DNA from: Monomorium pharaonis | Lineage: Eukaryota > Arthropoda > Insecta > Hymenoptera > Formicidae | Assembly: GCF_013373865.1 (NCBI RefSeq) | Contig: NC_050470.1 | Location: 22,152,667 to 22,216,666 of the forward strand | Length of the DNA: 64,000 bases | Direction of reading: 5' to 3' | Shown: positions 39,411 through 54,460 of the stretch, piece by piece | Layout: each line of letters opens with the position of its first letter | How positions within the stretch are numbered: the stretch's first letter is position 1 | Program-made: the position numbers and the translations under genes | Notes under the pieces: model-generated | The model's database searches: none | What the model was told of the DNA's origin: nothing | What the model saw: only the letters and a program-made list of their open reading frames with translations

Positions 39411-39859
39411 TACTAATGTGTACTATAAATTTGTTTTCGTATCGAGATTGTTTGTAAACGAAATTTAAGTGGCAAATGTATCAAGGGAATTCTCAGTTTT
39501 TAGTAGTTATATGTAAATTTTCAAAGAAGGTTTTATAACAGAATTAAAACACAAATATAAAAATGAAGTTTTTAATGATTTTATTTAGTCAAGATTGTTT
39601 TAGTAGCTTTCATAATTTGTAGATATTATATGATACGTTTACGTTATTGCTAGAGCTTCTGAGTTTGAACATTGTTTATATCATGACATTCTGTTTTTCT
39701 TGATTATTATAAGAATTATTTTTAAATATTAATATAACATATTGGGTTAATGAATAACGGTGAAACAAATTATTTACTACTGTATTTTTCCTCTCGCATA
39801 CATCACGAGAAATATTTTCAAATATTTAACACTTTGGCGCGTATCTTTTAGATTCATAT

Positions 39860-40355
39860 CACGGAAAAAATAAGTCAGTTGTAACAATTAGAAATTTTTA
39901 GTTGGCTTAGTTCAGTTAAAGTAACATGAAGCTTATCTGTATTAATTGAAATGTTGTTCACATTAACAAATGCTTTCGGTTGGAAAAACCGAAAATTTCT
40001 GTTATTAATGTGCTTACCACAACAGAAGATTCAATTATCACAGAAGCAGTGACTCGGCTATAGCAATCAGAATTTTCAATTAGTTCATTTCGGTTGCAAT
40101 AACATAAATCTTATTTGCATTAACTGAAATACTGTTTTCATCAACAAATACTTTCGATTGGAAGGGAGGGACCGAAAATTTCTGTTATTAATCTGTCATT
40201 TGAGATAACCGAAAACAATTGTCTTAGCGACAGAAATGATCCCACAAGAATATTTTTGTTGTTGCAACCGAATTTTCGTCTGGTTCCCAGGGAACAAAAA
40301 ATTTCGGTTGTCACAACCATAATTCTGTTGCACCAAAGGAATATTTTTTTCCATG
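39860..40355. mobile_element. Putative MITE with internal duplication
   Basis: The left end CACGGAAAAAATAAG and the reversed right end CATGGAAAAAAATATT form imperfect terminal inverted repeats of about 30 bp. TA lies at 40356-40357 on the right and at 39857-39858 on the left, there separated by one extra T. Inside, 39885-40010 and 40065-40195 are clearly related direct copies sharing blocks such as ACCGAAAATTTCTGTTATTA. Short TTCGGTTG/AACCGAAA motifs recur in both orientations. No protein is encoded. Confidence 0.55.
39885..40195 (+). repeat. Diverged tandem duplication inside element
   Basis: Two copies of about 126-131 bp align along their length, including CATTAACAAATGCTTTCGGT in copy 1 against CATCAACAAATACTTTCGAT in copy 2. 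A spacer of about 54 bp separates them. The duplication probably predates or accompanied amplification of the element. Confidence 0.7.
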
Positions 40356-40357
40356 TA

Positions 40358-42420
40358 GAATTTAAATTAAGAAGCTATTCTATCCGCGTAAAAGTGAGGG
40401 GATCGGACCAGTCGTACAAATCATTCCAAGTTTTCACGTGAGTTCAATGAGCTTTGAAACGGTTCGTCCGGTCAGGCGTAAAATTGCTATGATATAGAGG
40501 CGAGAGAGATCGGCGGTACACCAACGAACGGTTCGTCGTCGAAGTCGTAGATTCCCTTCCGCCAATAGCCATCGTTCGAAATCTCTAAGAACGCGCTTCC
40601 CGAAACTTTCGATCGTTCCGACTTGCGAAGATTGAATTATTCCTCGTGGAATCCTTCGGGTGAAGAGAAGAGGGCGCGTGCCATTGACACCATGCGATGA
40701 GTTATATCTTTTCTCTTTTATATATCCGCGATTCTCAGTACGGGATAATAAAATTGAACTGATTTAACGGCATCGCGCTTTATATGGATATAAGAATACA
40801 TCTATAAGTTAATAGTTTTTTTTATTTTGTAGGTAATAAATTTTTATTATTAATTTTTAAAATATTACTGATAGAAATATTTTTTTTTTTTTTTAAAGAA
40901 GAAAACTTTGTTACAGATTCAATAAACTTTACATAGCTGTGAAAGCAAATACGAAATAAAAAATCCATGAATTTATTTTATATGTATGTTATATGTATAC
41001 AATTGCTTTATAAAAAGCTGTGGCCATTAGATTTGAAAGGATTCATGTATCTTGTGCGTTATTTAACAGAATAATTTCGCGTACGGCGAATCTGTGTGAG
41101 CTTTAATTACGAGTTATCTCGTAATTTTCTGAAAGTTACACCAGAGTGAAATTCAGGCGAAATATATGTCAAATCGGCAGCAGTGTCTTTATTACTCGTA
41201 TATGCGGCAAATTACGTAATTTGCAAAGCCGAGAAATATGTCACCATATTGGAGAGAAAGATAAAACGAAAATAGATGCAATTTGAATTGTATTTGCGCG
41301 AGAGTATTTATCTCTTGTCTGTACATATTATCTTACTCCAATTCCTCGTCTTTCACTTCGACGGAATAATAGTCCCAGAGGACTATTTTAATTTACCCCT
41401 GTGCATTCGCTTGGTCGATCTGGACCAAACTTGAATGATGCAAAGTGTTTACGGTTCGCGTATGTACACCCATATGTGATACGCTTTGACATACTTTTGC
41501 AAACGATTCCATTCGATCGACTTCGAATATGCACGAAAAGATTTTTCCTCTCTGTACCGGATTCTTGTTGCTTTTGTGCTATATTATATTTTTCGGCATG
41601 GTAAAGCAATTTTATTTACCGCAAGTTGTAGCATTACGAAGGCGTACGAAGGTTTAAATATACGAATATTTATTTAAACATGTAATATTAAAAGTTCTTT
41701 AATATTTTACACAATAAAATATTGTAAAGTAATTTTTAAATATTTTTGCGTAATATATAGTAAAGAAGAACAGTATCTGTTTTAATTTCCTTTAAATATT
41801 AATTAACTCGTATTTTTTATGCGCAGAGATTTTATCACGCAGGAAAAATATTCTGTTTGACAAGTGATACTCATTTGCCATACACGTATTGCTCTTATTT
41901 CACAAAGATAGACAGAATATTATGTATTTTATATCTCAAAACTGTTCTGAGCCGTTTTTTCATATTAAAATGTTGACTGTCTTTTTGTAAATTTAATAAG
42001 ACCAAGTGAATGTTATATTAAAAATATGCCTTTAACAAATATTCTATTGTTGGACTTTATCAAATAAAATATTTGGTTTATACGCGTAAATACATACGAA
42101 AAGTAATTACTAATTAATTTTACAGGGGTATTTAAATAATTTAAATATTTGAGAAATTAATTTTACGCATTATATCAGTAATATTTAAAAAGAGAAATAT
42201 TTCAAATGAGAGAGAAAGTAGATTTAAAAATATTTCTCTGGCAATGAAAGAGCCTCGTCAAAGTAGATATACAAATAGGAAGATTCTACTTTGCAAAAGA
42301 TTTATATTTACATTTAAATGATTTTTATCTGCAAGTCTTGCGAGATTATGTACAAGGACAATAATATTCGTTCATTTTTCGATCGGTGTAATTACGCAAA
42401 TTTTTGGTACCGAGTTTGAG
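40358..42420. other. CpG patch then AT-rich block
   Basis: CpG-rich at 40440-40700, then AT-rich. Small inverted repeats occur at 41701-41723 (AATATTTTA/TAAAATATT) and 42191-42239 (AGAGAAATATTT/AAATATTTCTCT). Poly-T of about 15 lies at 40880. No gene recognised. Confidence 0.5.
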
Positions 42421-44940
42421 GACTATCTTTTTTTTTTTTCCTAAGAAAACACAAGGATCGACACTCTGGAAGTGCGGCAAAGCAACACGAAGCATTCTTT
42501 AGAAGAATTTAATTCCATCTGCAGTCAAGCATTGCAACGACGAACTCGAAGAGATGTTAGCGTCCCCTATGATCCTTTGTTCGTGATCTTTTCTCTCTCC
42601 TTACGTTTTGCCACCTCTATCTGCTCGCTCCGTACATTTCTCGCACCGCTGGCTGCCCGCGTTCCGTCCGAGAATGTAATTTCCGCGAAGAATCCAGCCC
42701 GATGGGACTCGGCACGTCCGACACCGATACAATTCACCTGATAAAACTGCGGGGTTACTCGCCAGTGACTTTCGAACTTGGCGCGAACATCGCGGCCTTA
42801 TTCCGTGCGCTCTTCGTTCTTTCCTTAGACCTTCGATCTGTCCGCCTTGTCGTTCCGGAGATTCGTCTTCGGATCCCGGGGGTACACTTCATCGAGATAA
42901 TACTGCGAGGAAGAGGACTATATTCCGCGGCGAATTTGGAAAAATTGCGAGCTCGTGAGACGTGATAGCCAGATGAGTGCTATTTCCAGCGACTGGAAAA
43001 ACGCTGATCAAACATTTGTTATCCTGCAGTCTTCTAGCATAGTATTATTCTTTTTTTTTTCTTTCCTTAGTCGTTTTTGAGACTTGGCGCGGATTTCGTT
43101 TGCCAATAAAATTCTTCAGCCCTCCTATGAACGGGCGAGAATCTCCCGAGGAAGAACTGCACCGCGCAGTAACGGGTAGTGGTATTACTGGCACACGCAT
43201 CTGGCTCTATCGAAAATCCCTTGTTTCTCTTTGCGCGCGTGTACACTATGAAATCGTCTCAACAGTAGAATTTCAAAAGCCGATCCCCTACCGGTATCGT
43301 TGTCGCTTCCCCCCCCCTCCCCCGCTGCTGGATGAGCGAACTCGATAAGACCTTTCCTCACCCGTTCGCCGATGCTTTCAAGAAACCCGATACGGAAGGC
43401 AGGCGGGATGCATCAACTTGTCAAGCTAAGATACCTGACCGCTCGCTCTACCCCCCTCCCTCCCTCGTCTTTCCTTTGGGGGCCGGCCAGTCTCTCTCTC
43501 GTCAGTTACGATATTATCCTTCCGCACGGGATCTAAACTTTAGCTCGTGACAAAGATTTCGATCTTCACGTCTGCAAAGTCTCCTCCCGCTTCAAGATCG
43601 GCAACTCGGAAACACGAACCGGAAAGTACTTGACCTCGTTCCACGTGCGACCTTCCCTCCCTGGGCTTCCTTTATTTCGCGATATTTACCAGACTCGCTT
43701 TCCGGTTAGTTGTGCAGGGAATCTCTCGGAGTATACGTCGCTTTCCTACATTTTTCCAGCGACGTCCGAGGGGACGTGCCATCTTCGCCGGCTTTTTCTA
43801 GTCGGTTGCCAGGCTCCTTCGCTGCCTCTCTTTCGTCTTGTATACCCCTTCGGGATATCTCTCTTAAGAGAAGTATCCCGTCGCTATCTGTATAATTTTA
43901 TTTCAACTCGCGTGCTTCCACGGACGTACCGGCTCGCGCACCGAGTCGGTATCCCCCCTTTTTTTTTTTTGCGCGCGTTGACGGGTTCGACTTTACGTCT
44001 GGTTTAGCAAGCACATTTCAACGTGTCAGTTGTACGATGTTAAGCCACTTGTTGCTGTCACGGCTTAGTACATAAACATTTGTTCTTGATTAAATCCCGA
44101 TATAGCCGCACCGGACCTCGCCAAGCCGCGATGGTGCCATTTCTCAGCGCCGTATCTCTCGCCGTTTCATGCAGATGAAACGTTACGTAATCGCAAACTG
44201 ACGCGCGCTATCGGCGACGTACTCGAGAACGAGACGAAACTCCCTGAATTATGAGCGCCGTTCGTGGGATTTCAGTTGTTAACAGGATAATTATATACAA
44301 CGCTTTTCTGCCCCTCCCTCTCTTTCTCACTGTTGGTGTATTTGTACGTAAGGTATCGGCTTGTCACGTAGATGATACTTCCTTCGACCTGGTAACTTTG
44401 TGCTGGCAAGAGATCTTCCCGTTCTCCTTGCAAGTCCCCGGGCGACGTTTCCGGGAGTACATCGGAGTAGGAGTCGGGAAGTTCCAAGTTTGTTTCTGTC
44501 TTCCTCGGGGCCGGGCAGAGCAGTTTCTCCATCGCGAAGTTAAGTTAGATACCACTCGATAGCCAGGTTAGAACTACAGCCGACCGCCGTGGCCCCTTAT
44601 TGGTATCGATAAAGCATATATCGGGGTAAGGAAAACGGAGAACGCGTAGTTTCGACGCCGGACGAAGCAATATAATGGCCGTCGGGCATCTGGTGGCCCT
44701 GGGCGGCAAAAAAAATTGAATGAGATCGAGAAGGAGGTGAAAATGTATTTCGTGCCTCTATCGTTTTTTCTCCGACGGGGGAAAAAAAAACGAAAGCATT
44801 CGTTGAATCGAGTTGGACCCTTGGCAGCTATCCTTGATTGGTCGTACAACGTGAAACACGCGCGGCATCTCGGACATTCCTCCGTGTACGAAGCGTTGCA
44901 TCGTGGGAGATTCGTTAACGCTGCAATATACCTCTTCTTA
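42421..44940. other. CpG-rich non-coding block
   Basis: One of the longest CpG-rich stretches. Several C-rich pyrimidine tracts (for example around 43309-43322 and 43450-43465) favour the plus strand. Frames of 80-125 codons are present on both strands, none recognised. Confidence 0.5.
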
Positions 44941-45270
44941 ATTTATTATACTTAATTCACCGCCCCGATTATTGAAAAGTATTTATGACTTTATAAACTT
45001 GTAAATTTATTATAAATCTGAAAAGTTACTTCTTTATATACTCGTGCGGATATTACTTAACTAAGTTTTAAATAGCTCGATAAGTAGCATGGATGTGAAC
45101 TTTCTGATTGTTTAATATAAAATTTAAATTGCAATTGACAGGAAACGTGCTTTCCATTTTGTGTTTTGTTTTTGTATTTTACATTTGAAACGCACGTCTA
45201 TGGTATTTTGCAGAGTCTCGTTTGTGAATCGATAGCCCACGTTTTTGTTCTGAATATAAGGTTATTGACA
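44941..45270. other. AT-rich spacer
   Basis: AT-rich sequence with nothing recognised. Confidence 0.5.
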
Positions 45271-47300
45271 CCGAGCAGGTTTGATTATTCAATAAATACA
45301 TTCCGTCGCGTTTCTTTCGCGTGTACCATCCGCGTCTTTCGCGAAAAGAGCGAGGAGTGACGGAAGAACGGCAGAAGGAGATGATGATAATTTAATTGCA
45401 CAATACTCTTCCGTTTCGCCTCACAGCGCGAGACACGAGTCGCAGCTGGCGAAGACACGTTTTCACCCCTGCCTCGCGCACCCCTTTGGGCTGTCGTTGT
45501 TTTTATTGCCAAGTCAAAGACCGAGTTTCAGCATCCCCGCAGGCTCCGCCATTCCGTCAGGGCTCTCGGCGCGAGCAAAGAAAAACGAAGATTTGTGACG
45601 GGATGACGCTCGCTCGTAAGAGAAACCGACGCGTTCTCCACTTTTGATAATTTCACGGATGATATACTCGTATTTTTGTCTCGTTTTCCCGAACGTCGAT
45701 GCGTATTTCGTTCTCGCGTTTAAAATTTTATTTGTAAGTTCACCATCTGGTCGCCTCGTTGTCTATCGACTCGCGGCATAACTATTGGCAGCGGCAGGAA
45801 AAATACGTATTGTCGAGCACGCGAGTGGAAAGTTATTCGGGCGAAACGACGCGTATGAAAAGCGACACGGTAAACGCGCGTTTCGCCCATGTCGCATGAA
45901 AGTCACACCGATATATCGATACACACTCCGCGCGAATGGAGAGATTCCAAAGGAGCCCCGGCGCAGCTCCTTCCCCCTCCCCCTCCCCCCCCCGTAACGT
46001 CTCGCACTTAACATCTTCCTGTCTTCCGATTTAATTAACGAGATCGATCGCCCTCGGAAGCGGCGGGCTGCTCCACTTCTCACGTTCCGTCTGTCGATTC
46101 GGCCGCGCGTGGACTTTTCTTTTAGCGTGCAGCAACTGCAAATTACGGAAAGGTAACACGTTCACGTTACCCCGGCCTTCCATCAACGCAATTTCGAGAA
46201 CGAAAGCCGGGGCGAGCAATTTCGGACGGACGTTGATGTATTTGTACTATCTGCGCTGGTGATGGTGGCCCCGGTCCGTGAGGCGTGTCCGATGGCGTTG
46301 TAAAATACGTAAAACGTAACGTTAAACTTTCGCGGTGGGTACCCGTTGCTGTTGCGGGTAATGTTTCGCACGTCCTACGCCCGGCGTCATTTTTCATTTT
46401 TACTTACAATCGCGCGGGCGAGCGTCGCAGTTTTTGCTGCAAAACAAGGGTTTTTTCGCGTGTCGAATTTTCGACTAAAATAATTTCAAAGCTGAAAATC
46501 CAGTGATTGCAGCAAACAACGTCCGATATGTTCGCCGTTTGACGTTCCATTATGAGAAAAATATTCCGCGTGCTATTTTCGGAACGAATTATCGCGCGTT
46601 TGAAACGTACTCGCGGCACTTAGAGAATTGCGTTCTTTACCCGGCGCGTACGAGAAAGAGAGAGATAGAGAGGAATTTTTCATCGCAAACATCGATTCTC
46701 GCAACTGCTGCACTTTATGCGGCGCTCCACGATAGCTTTGACGAATCTGTGTCACGGATTCCTGACGCGATCATCGCGGATCTCGCGTCATCTCAGCGAG
46801 GGAGCGCGTGACATTTGATCGAGATACCGCCCTGGAAGAGATCGCGTGACAATCGATCGATCGATAGGCGGCGAGGGACCGTAAGGATTCGTGCGCCAGG
46901 AACATAAGGAGGACGATGTACAGGACGAACGACGAGAGGGCGGTTGAGACGTAGAGAAAGAGACGGGAGAGAAGAGAGCTGTCAGAATGGTCCGGAATAC
47001 GGGGTTAAATATTTACCCGAGGCAAACAGAGAAAACTCCGATGTAGCAGTCTCCTGCGAGGGTTTCCGTAAAATTTGGTGTGAACTGACGCTACGGAGGG
47101 AGAGGAAATGTGCTCGTGGATATTCGTGTCCGTTCGCACTCGTGCAACCGCGAAACTGTACTCCCGGTCTGTGCCAGCGCAATAGTTTTCCATCCTGGCT
47201 GACACGGTCATCTCTCTCCGCTGTTTTCTATCGGAAATAAAGAGCGCGTTCCTTTTTCGAACTGTGCTATAATTACAGCAACGGAGCTCTGACGGAGCTC
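45271..47300. other. CpG-rich non-coding block
   Basis: CpG-rich, with a C-rich tract at 45973-45993 and, at its 3' edge, ACGGAGCTC twice (47281-47289, 47292-47300). No gene recognised. Confidence 0.5.
45973..45993 (-). other. Possible G-quadruplex (minus strand)
   Basis: C5-T-C5-T-C9 on the plus strand. It is one of the best G-quadruplex patterns in the window because each run is at least five bases. Confidence 0.5.
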
Positions 47301-47304
47301 ACGC

Positions 47305-47323
47305 GTCATTACCGCGTAATGAC
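47305..47323. other. 8-bp hairpin overlapping an ATG
   Basis: GTCATTAC-CGC-GTAATGAC is a perfect inverted repeat. Its right arm contains the ATG of the 47319-47561 frame. Confidence 0.45.
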
Positions 47324-47561
47324 CTTTTTAACAACTATCTGTTTCTGCGCAAAGGAATTCGACGGAATTTCAACATGGGAAGATCTAAGGGATATCAAAG
47401 GCGAGATTTTTAAAAGAGAAAGCTGGCAAGTGCTTCTGCGCTTTACAGTACAGTGCTATTATATATTACTGCGGGACCGGCATTATTCAGGGATTTTATC
47501 GCCTAAGGAAAAAAGTCTTTTTGCTGGAGTACATTGCATGCAGGAGGAAGCTAGATTTTAG
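47319..47561 (+). CDS. Weak candidate coding fragment, unknown
   Basis: An ATG-initiated 80-codon frame ends at TAG. Unlike most frames here it starts at a real ATG, and its second half is mixed and polar (an EFDG...WEDLRD stretch, then KGEIFKRE). I recognise no family. No splice sites, promoter or neighbouring exon support it, so it may be chance. Confidence 0.12.
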   Translation: MTFLTTICFCAKEFDGISTWEDLRDIKGEIFKRESWQVLLRFTVQCYYILLRDRHYSGILSPKEKSLFAGVHCMQEEARF

Positions 47562-50265
47562 GAATATTTTTGTTCCGCGTATAAGAGATGTTTTCTTGAA
47601 AAAAAAAATTTTTTTTTAATTCTTGTTATTAAAATTAACAATAGGCGAAAGGCAAAAAGAAATAAACAACGAATTACTAAAATCCATATTTGTTGAATCA
47701 ATTTATATTATGTGCTGCAGGTTTACTGGAAAGATAAAAAGCAAAATAGAGGATAACTCTAGCCCGATAAATAAATTCCCTCGCATCTACGATTGCTCGT
47801 GTGCTTCCCGTTAATCAATACCCGACGTTTTCTAGATGGCACAATTTTATAGCTTCAGAAGAGAAACACGGGTGCGTACGAACGTGATAAAAAAACTGCT
47901 GCTTCGCGGCGAGTGAGAATTGGTGTATGTTTGGCAGATATGAGAATGTGAGGAGGCTACAAATGAGCAAACGAGTGAACTGTAGGGAAAAATAATAATT
48001 GCGTATGGGGTCGTATGGGAAACATTTATGGATACGCACACTGTCTGCGATTTTTCGTAAATAAAGGTTCGTATTACCCTGGACAATAGCGAAGCTTTTC
48101 CGCTAGTGAGATAAAAATCTGATACGACGGTAAATCCGTTCGCTATCCGCGGGAGAAGATAAATCGTGACATTTATAACGGCTATTCGATAAAATTACTA
48201 TCCATTTATCTGTAAGTATTTGTACGTTATTCAATAAATAACTGCATGAGTGAAAATTTCATTTTTGGACAGGAAATGAACAATCCGTTTATGAGAACGT
48301 ACGTAATATTTAAATGAAACGATCGAATCTTTTGTTGTTAATCAATGAATTTTATTAACATAGTAATCAAAATGTATATGTATGCATGTATCCGTTTGTT
48401 ACATACGTACAATAAACATGATGAAATAATACTAAAACAATCAATATCAATATTGACATAATAGAATGTGACATACAGTAGAAAATAATATGATTTATAA
48501 GAACACCTAAATTTAAAAAATACATAATGTTTCTATATGATGACACTAATACACAATTGCCAGTAATATAATAAATGTTTATTATTTGAGGATTATGAAA
48601 ATAATTATAATTCATTGTAATTTATGTGTATTTATATAACACGAATTGAGCTAATGCGTAGACAAGATTTACACGCGTGCGACGTGGATTTACACCGAGC
48701 GTTTGCTTTACATTTGTAACTTGTAATTCGATTTATTTTACAATAGGTTGTATTAACGGTTGCATACATAAACACGTAATTATATTCCATGATGCAATAT
48801 TCACAATCTTCTATTCACAAATTTCAATATGTTTAAATAATTATTCTAATAATGCATTTAAATTTAATTGTGTTGGGAGGACGGGGGTACTGAAAGAAAA
48901 CCCGTATTTTATCGGCTTTACATCGAATAATTCGGATATTATCCCTTTATGCTCTCTATTAGGCATCCATCATTTTATGAGGACTCCATTCTTCCAACAT
49001 ACCACCTTTCCCATACGAGATTATATGAGGATCATAAAGCGTGCTTGATGACGATCATACTGAAAGTCGGATAAAACGTTTATCGATTCGCTATCGACGA
49101 GCGTTAAGTCATAGAAAAATATGTAAATCAGTTTCCTTCGTCTATAGATGAAGACGCAATAGTGAAAATAAGATACGACATATGCGAAATGTGTACGAGC
49201 GTACACTTATACGCTCTCGTTCGTTGACCGTGCAAATCCGCATTGGATATTTGTCCAAATTATGCAAATAAACGAACCGTGACGAGATGTAATTAAACTA
49301 ATTGCAGAGAAATATGTGCACAGATTGCCGGGAACAAAAGATACCGGGTGCTCATTACGTGGACAATGTATTCCACAGTTTCGTCTCTAATGTGAACAAT
49401 TTGCAAAATATTTTCGTCGTCGATATACGTAATTTCTGGCATGAACGATCAAGCTAAAACAACGTAGAGAACATAAAATTGCAATTATCGTCTTTCTCCT
49501 GTTCCTTCCTGGAAAACATTTGTGCAAGCGTTTCGCGGGATAAAAATAATTACGCTTCGACGAAGCTTAATTAAATAAACTACCCGTATATCAAACACCT
49601 TGATTCACGTTAATTTGCTTATGGAATTTGCCGTAATCATCGTTACCTCCGGTATTGTTGATACAATCTCACGCTATTTATGAGAGATCGTATTACAAAT
49701 AAAATTAATGAAATTTACGAACTTTATTCGTCGAAGTATTTGTCACGACATCTAGCAGAAATTGAGCTATCTATTTACGTATCTAGTTAATAAAGTTGTG
49801 TCATACATATTATTGTCTAATTTTTCTAGCTAATGATGAGCCAGTAATATAACGCTGACTTTTTTTAGTGACTATATACAGTCAGTTCTATCTAATACCT
49901 ATCTAGATAAAAATATCGACAACTAAATAAAAAAACCAATTTTTTTGAAATATTATCTTTTTGTATATTTTAACTGACAATTTTTATTGAAAATTCTCTT
50001 TCTCTCTCCTTTTATGTGGAGATTAGGTAGCAGTTGGATTATAAAAACTGATTATATAATAAATATCCAGCCAGTAACTAATTGGCGTCAACTTAGAAAA
50101 TATAATATAATCGATACTATCTAACTACTGGATCCTAAATTAGATTTATTTTTATTCGGAGGATATCATATTTGTTCGGATCTTTGACCGGCGGATGAAA
50201 CCAGGGTTCTGTGAAATTTGATGGATGCTCTGAAAGTGGAACGTAGTTGTCGGAATTTTGCCCAC

Positions 50266-50270
<5 letters not shown>
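47562..50270. other. Mostly AT-rich non-coding region
   Basis: AT-rich with a short CpG patch at 47800-48150 and a less AT-rich segment at 48870-49050. A 123-codon plus frame over 48677-49048 starts at GTG and is unrecognised. CCAGTA motifs at 49841, 50071 and (reversed) 50126-50131 hint at an old repeat but do not define an element. Confidence 0.45.
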
Positions 50271-52400
<2,130 letters not shown>

Positions 52401-54460
52401 TAGTCCTCTCTCCTCTCGCTTTACCACCAATTGATCATTTTATTTTATTTCTTCAGCTTCATTTCTCAGCTTTTTTATTTCATAACTTTAACTATTTTTA
52501 TTTATTATATTAATAATACATGTTTATTTTATACTTTTACTGTTATTACTCTTTCTAAAAAAAAAAACAAACGGAAGTTTTTCGTGATTGAGTAATAAAT
52601 GAAATAATAATAGAGATAAAAATTAAACGATAGCGTGCGTGAATTCTGAAATCATTTTTGCGTTATAACAATTTCTAATTATTCTTTTTCTACATGAAAT
52701 CTCTTGTACATAGGCGTCTCTCTCTCTCTCTTTGCTCTTTAAGAACATGAAAATATCTCCCTCGTTCATGGGAATTTTCTTTCTCGCGTGACGAGCTCTG
52801 TTGGTTTTCGAAACAACGTAGAAATGAGTTTCGCAGCAGCATCCATCAAAAGCGAATTATGGGGGCGCCGGATTTTCTGGAGGGACGAACGGAGATTCGA
52901 CTTTTCCTTTCGGTGTCTGCGCGAATGAAGATTTCGCCTGTCATCTCCCCTTCCCCCCTTGCCTCTCCCCCTCGATTTCATTTCTGGACCGTCGCCACCG
53001 TTCTTTACCTCAATAACTCGCGGCTGGACTCAATCAAAAATCACTCCGCCACGTGGAACAGAGAACGGCTTGGGTAACCCTTTAAACTTCAAACGACGCC
53101 GACGAGACGGAGTTTTTTTTTTCTCGCCGGTGACTTCCCGTCGGTGATTGGGAGGAGGAAAATGAGGGTCTCCGCGCAAAGAGGAAAAACGTGTTCGTAA
53201 TTCGTAGCGCTTTTGTGTATTATTAATTACATAAACGATGGGGTTTGCGCCTCCTAATAAAGCTTATTACACGGTCGCAGTGAATATCGACGCGCGCATT
53301 AGCGGTAGTCCGAGAGAAAATGGTTGCACGAAAGACGTCATCCTTTTGAGGAAAGAAGTATCCTTCGGGCTTATTGTTTGAAAAATCCCGAGACCGCCAA
53401 GAGAGACGGAGGGAAAGAAAAGGAAGATACGGAGATTAAAGCTGGCTGTTTCCTACGTTCGTTCTTTGCGGTGACATTTTCTTTCGTTTTTCTTTTCCTT
53501 TCGACACAATGAACTGTGTCTCCGGTACTGCGACGGCACGAAAATTGCCCCGCAAAGATTCGTTATAATCATTGCCGAAGAGCACGAGGTGAAACAGATT
53601 CCTTTCGTACGAGTAGAGGGGCGTATCGCGGGAAGCCCTCCGGCGGTGCGCCACTCCTTTTTTCTTGCTTTCACTTTGAAGATACTTTATCGTATCATCC
53701 AGGGAAAGGTTTGCGCATGACTTCTTTCTAGAGTGCATTCCCTGCGAGAAGTTTCAACTTTGATGCTCCGGGTAATATCGCTTATGCTAGCAGACGCTGC
53801 ACGATGAAGTTCAAAAAGTATCATCGTTGAAGAAACGGCGGAAAATTATGTTGCCTATCGTAACCTTGCTTGTAAACCTTTATTTTCTTTGTAATACCGG
53901 GTTCCTTTCCATTTACGGTCTCACGGATGACGTGAGCGAGGGGGGGGAGGGGAGTTCGTCGCGAGGGTATACGTTGCGACTTTTCCTCCCCGTTTCGCGA
54001 TGGATCTAAGGAATCACAGATACGAGGCTAGAGGCGCGGAGGCGAATGTCCTGACAAAACGGTACGTGTCCTTGGGAACAAACGGGCGATGCATTTATGA
54101 GATTTAAATCGCCTAAGCGGTCCATTTCCTCGGTTATGCATTATTCACCGGTACCTCGCGGTACCCTGAATGTTTTATGCGCTCGCTCTTCTTCTCCTTC
54201 TTCTTGCTCATTCTTTTTCTCCTACCTCTCGCGGCTGTCCTCCTCTATCCGACGGAGTTCTAGACGCGTAAGCTTCCAGCTTCCAGCGCACTTCGCGCGA
54301 AGATAGCGGCGGTGAAAGTACAGCACGCACTTTTTGTCGTTTGATACCTGCGATTGCCCCCCCTCCCCCTCCCTTCTCCGGTTATTATCATTTACTATAC
54401 AATGGAAATCTCGGTGAATAGCACGGACGCGTGTCTTCTTAATATTTGCATACATTAAGG
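52401..54460. other. AT gap then CpG-rich block
   Basis: AT-rich at 52430-52700, then CpG-rich. It contains a G7 run at about 53941 and the C-rich tract at 54357-54373. Overlapping frames on both strands at 53436-53738 are unrecognised. Confidence 0.45.
54357..54373 (-). other. Possible G-quadruplex (minus strand)
   Basis: C7-T-C5-T-C3 on the plus strand, with minus-strand quadruplex potential. Confidence 0.4.
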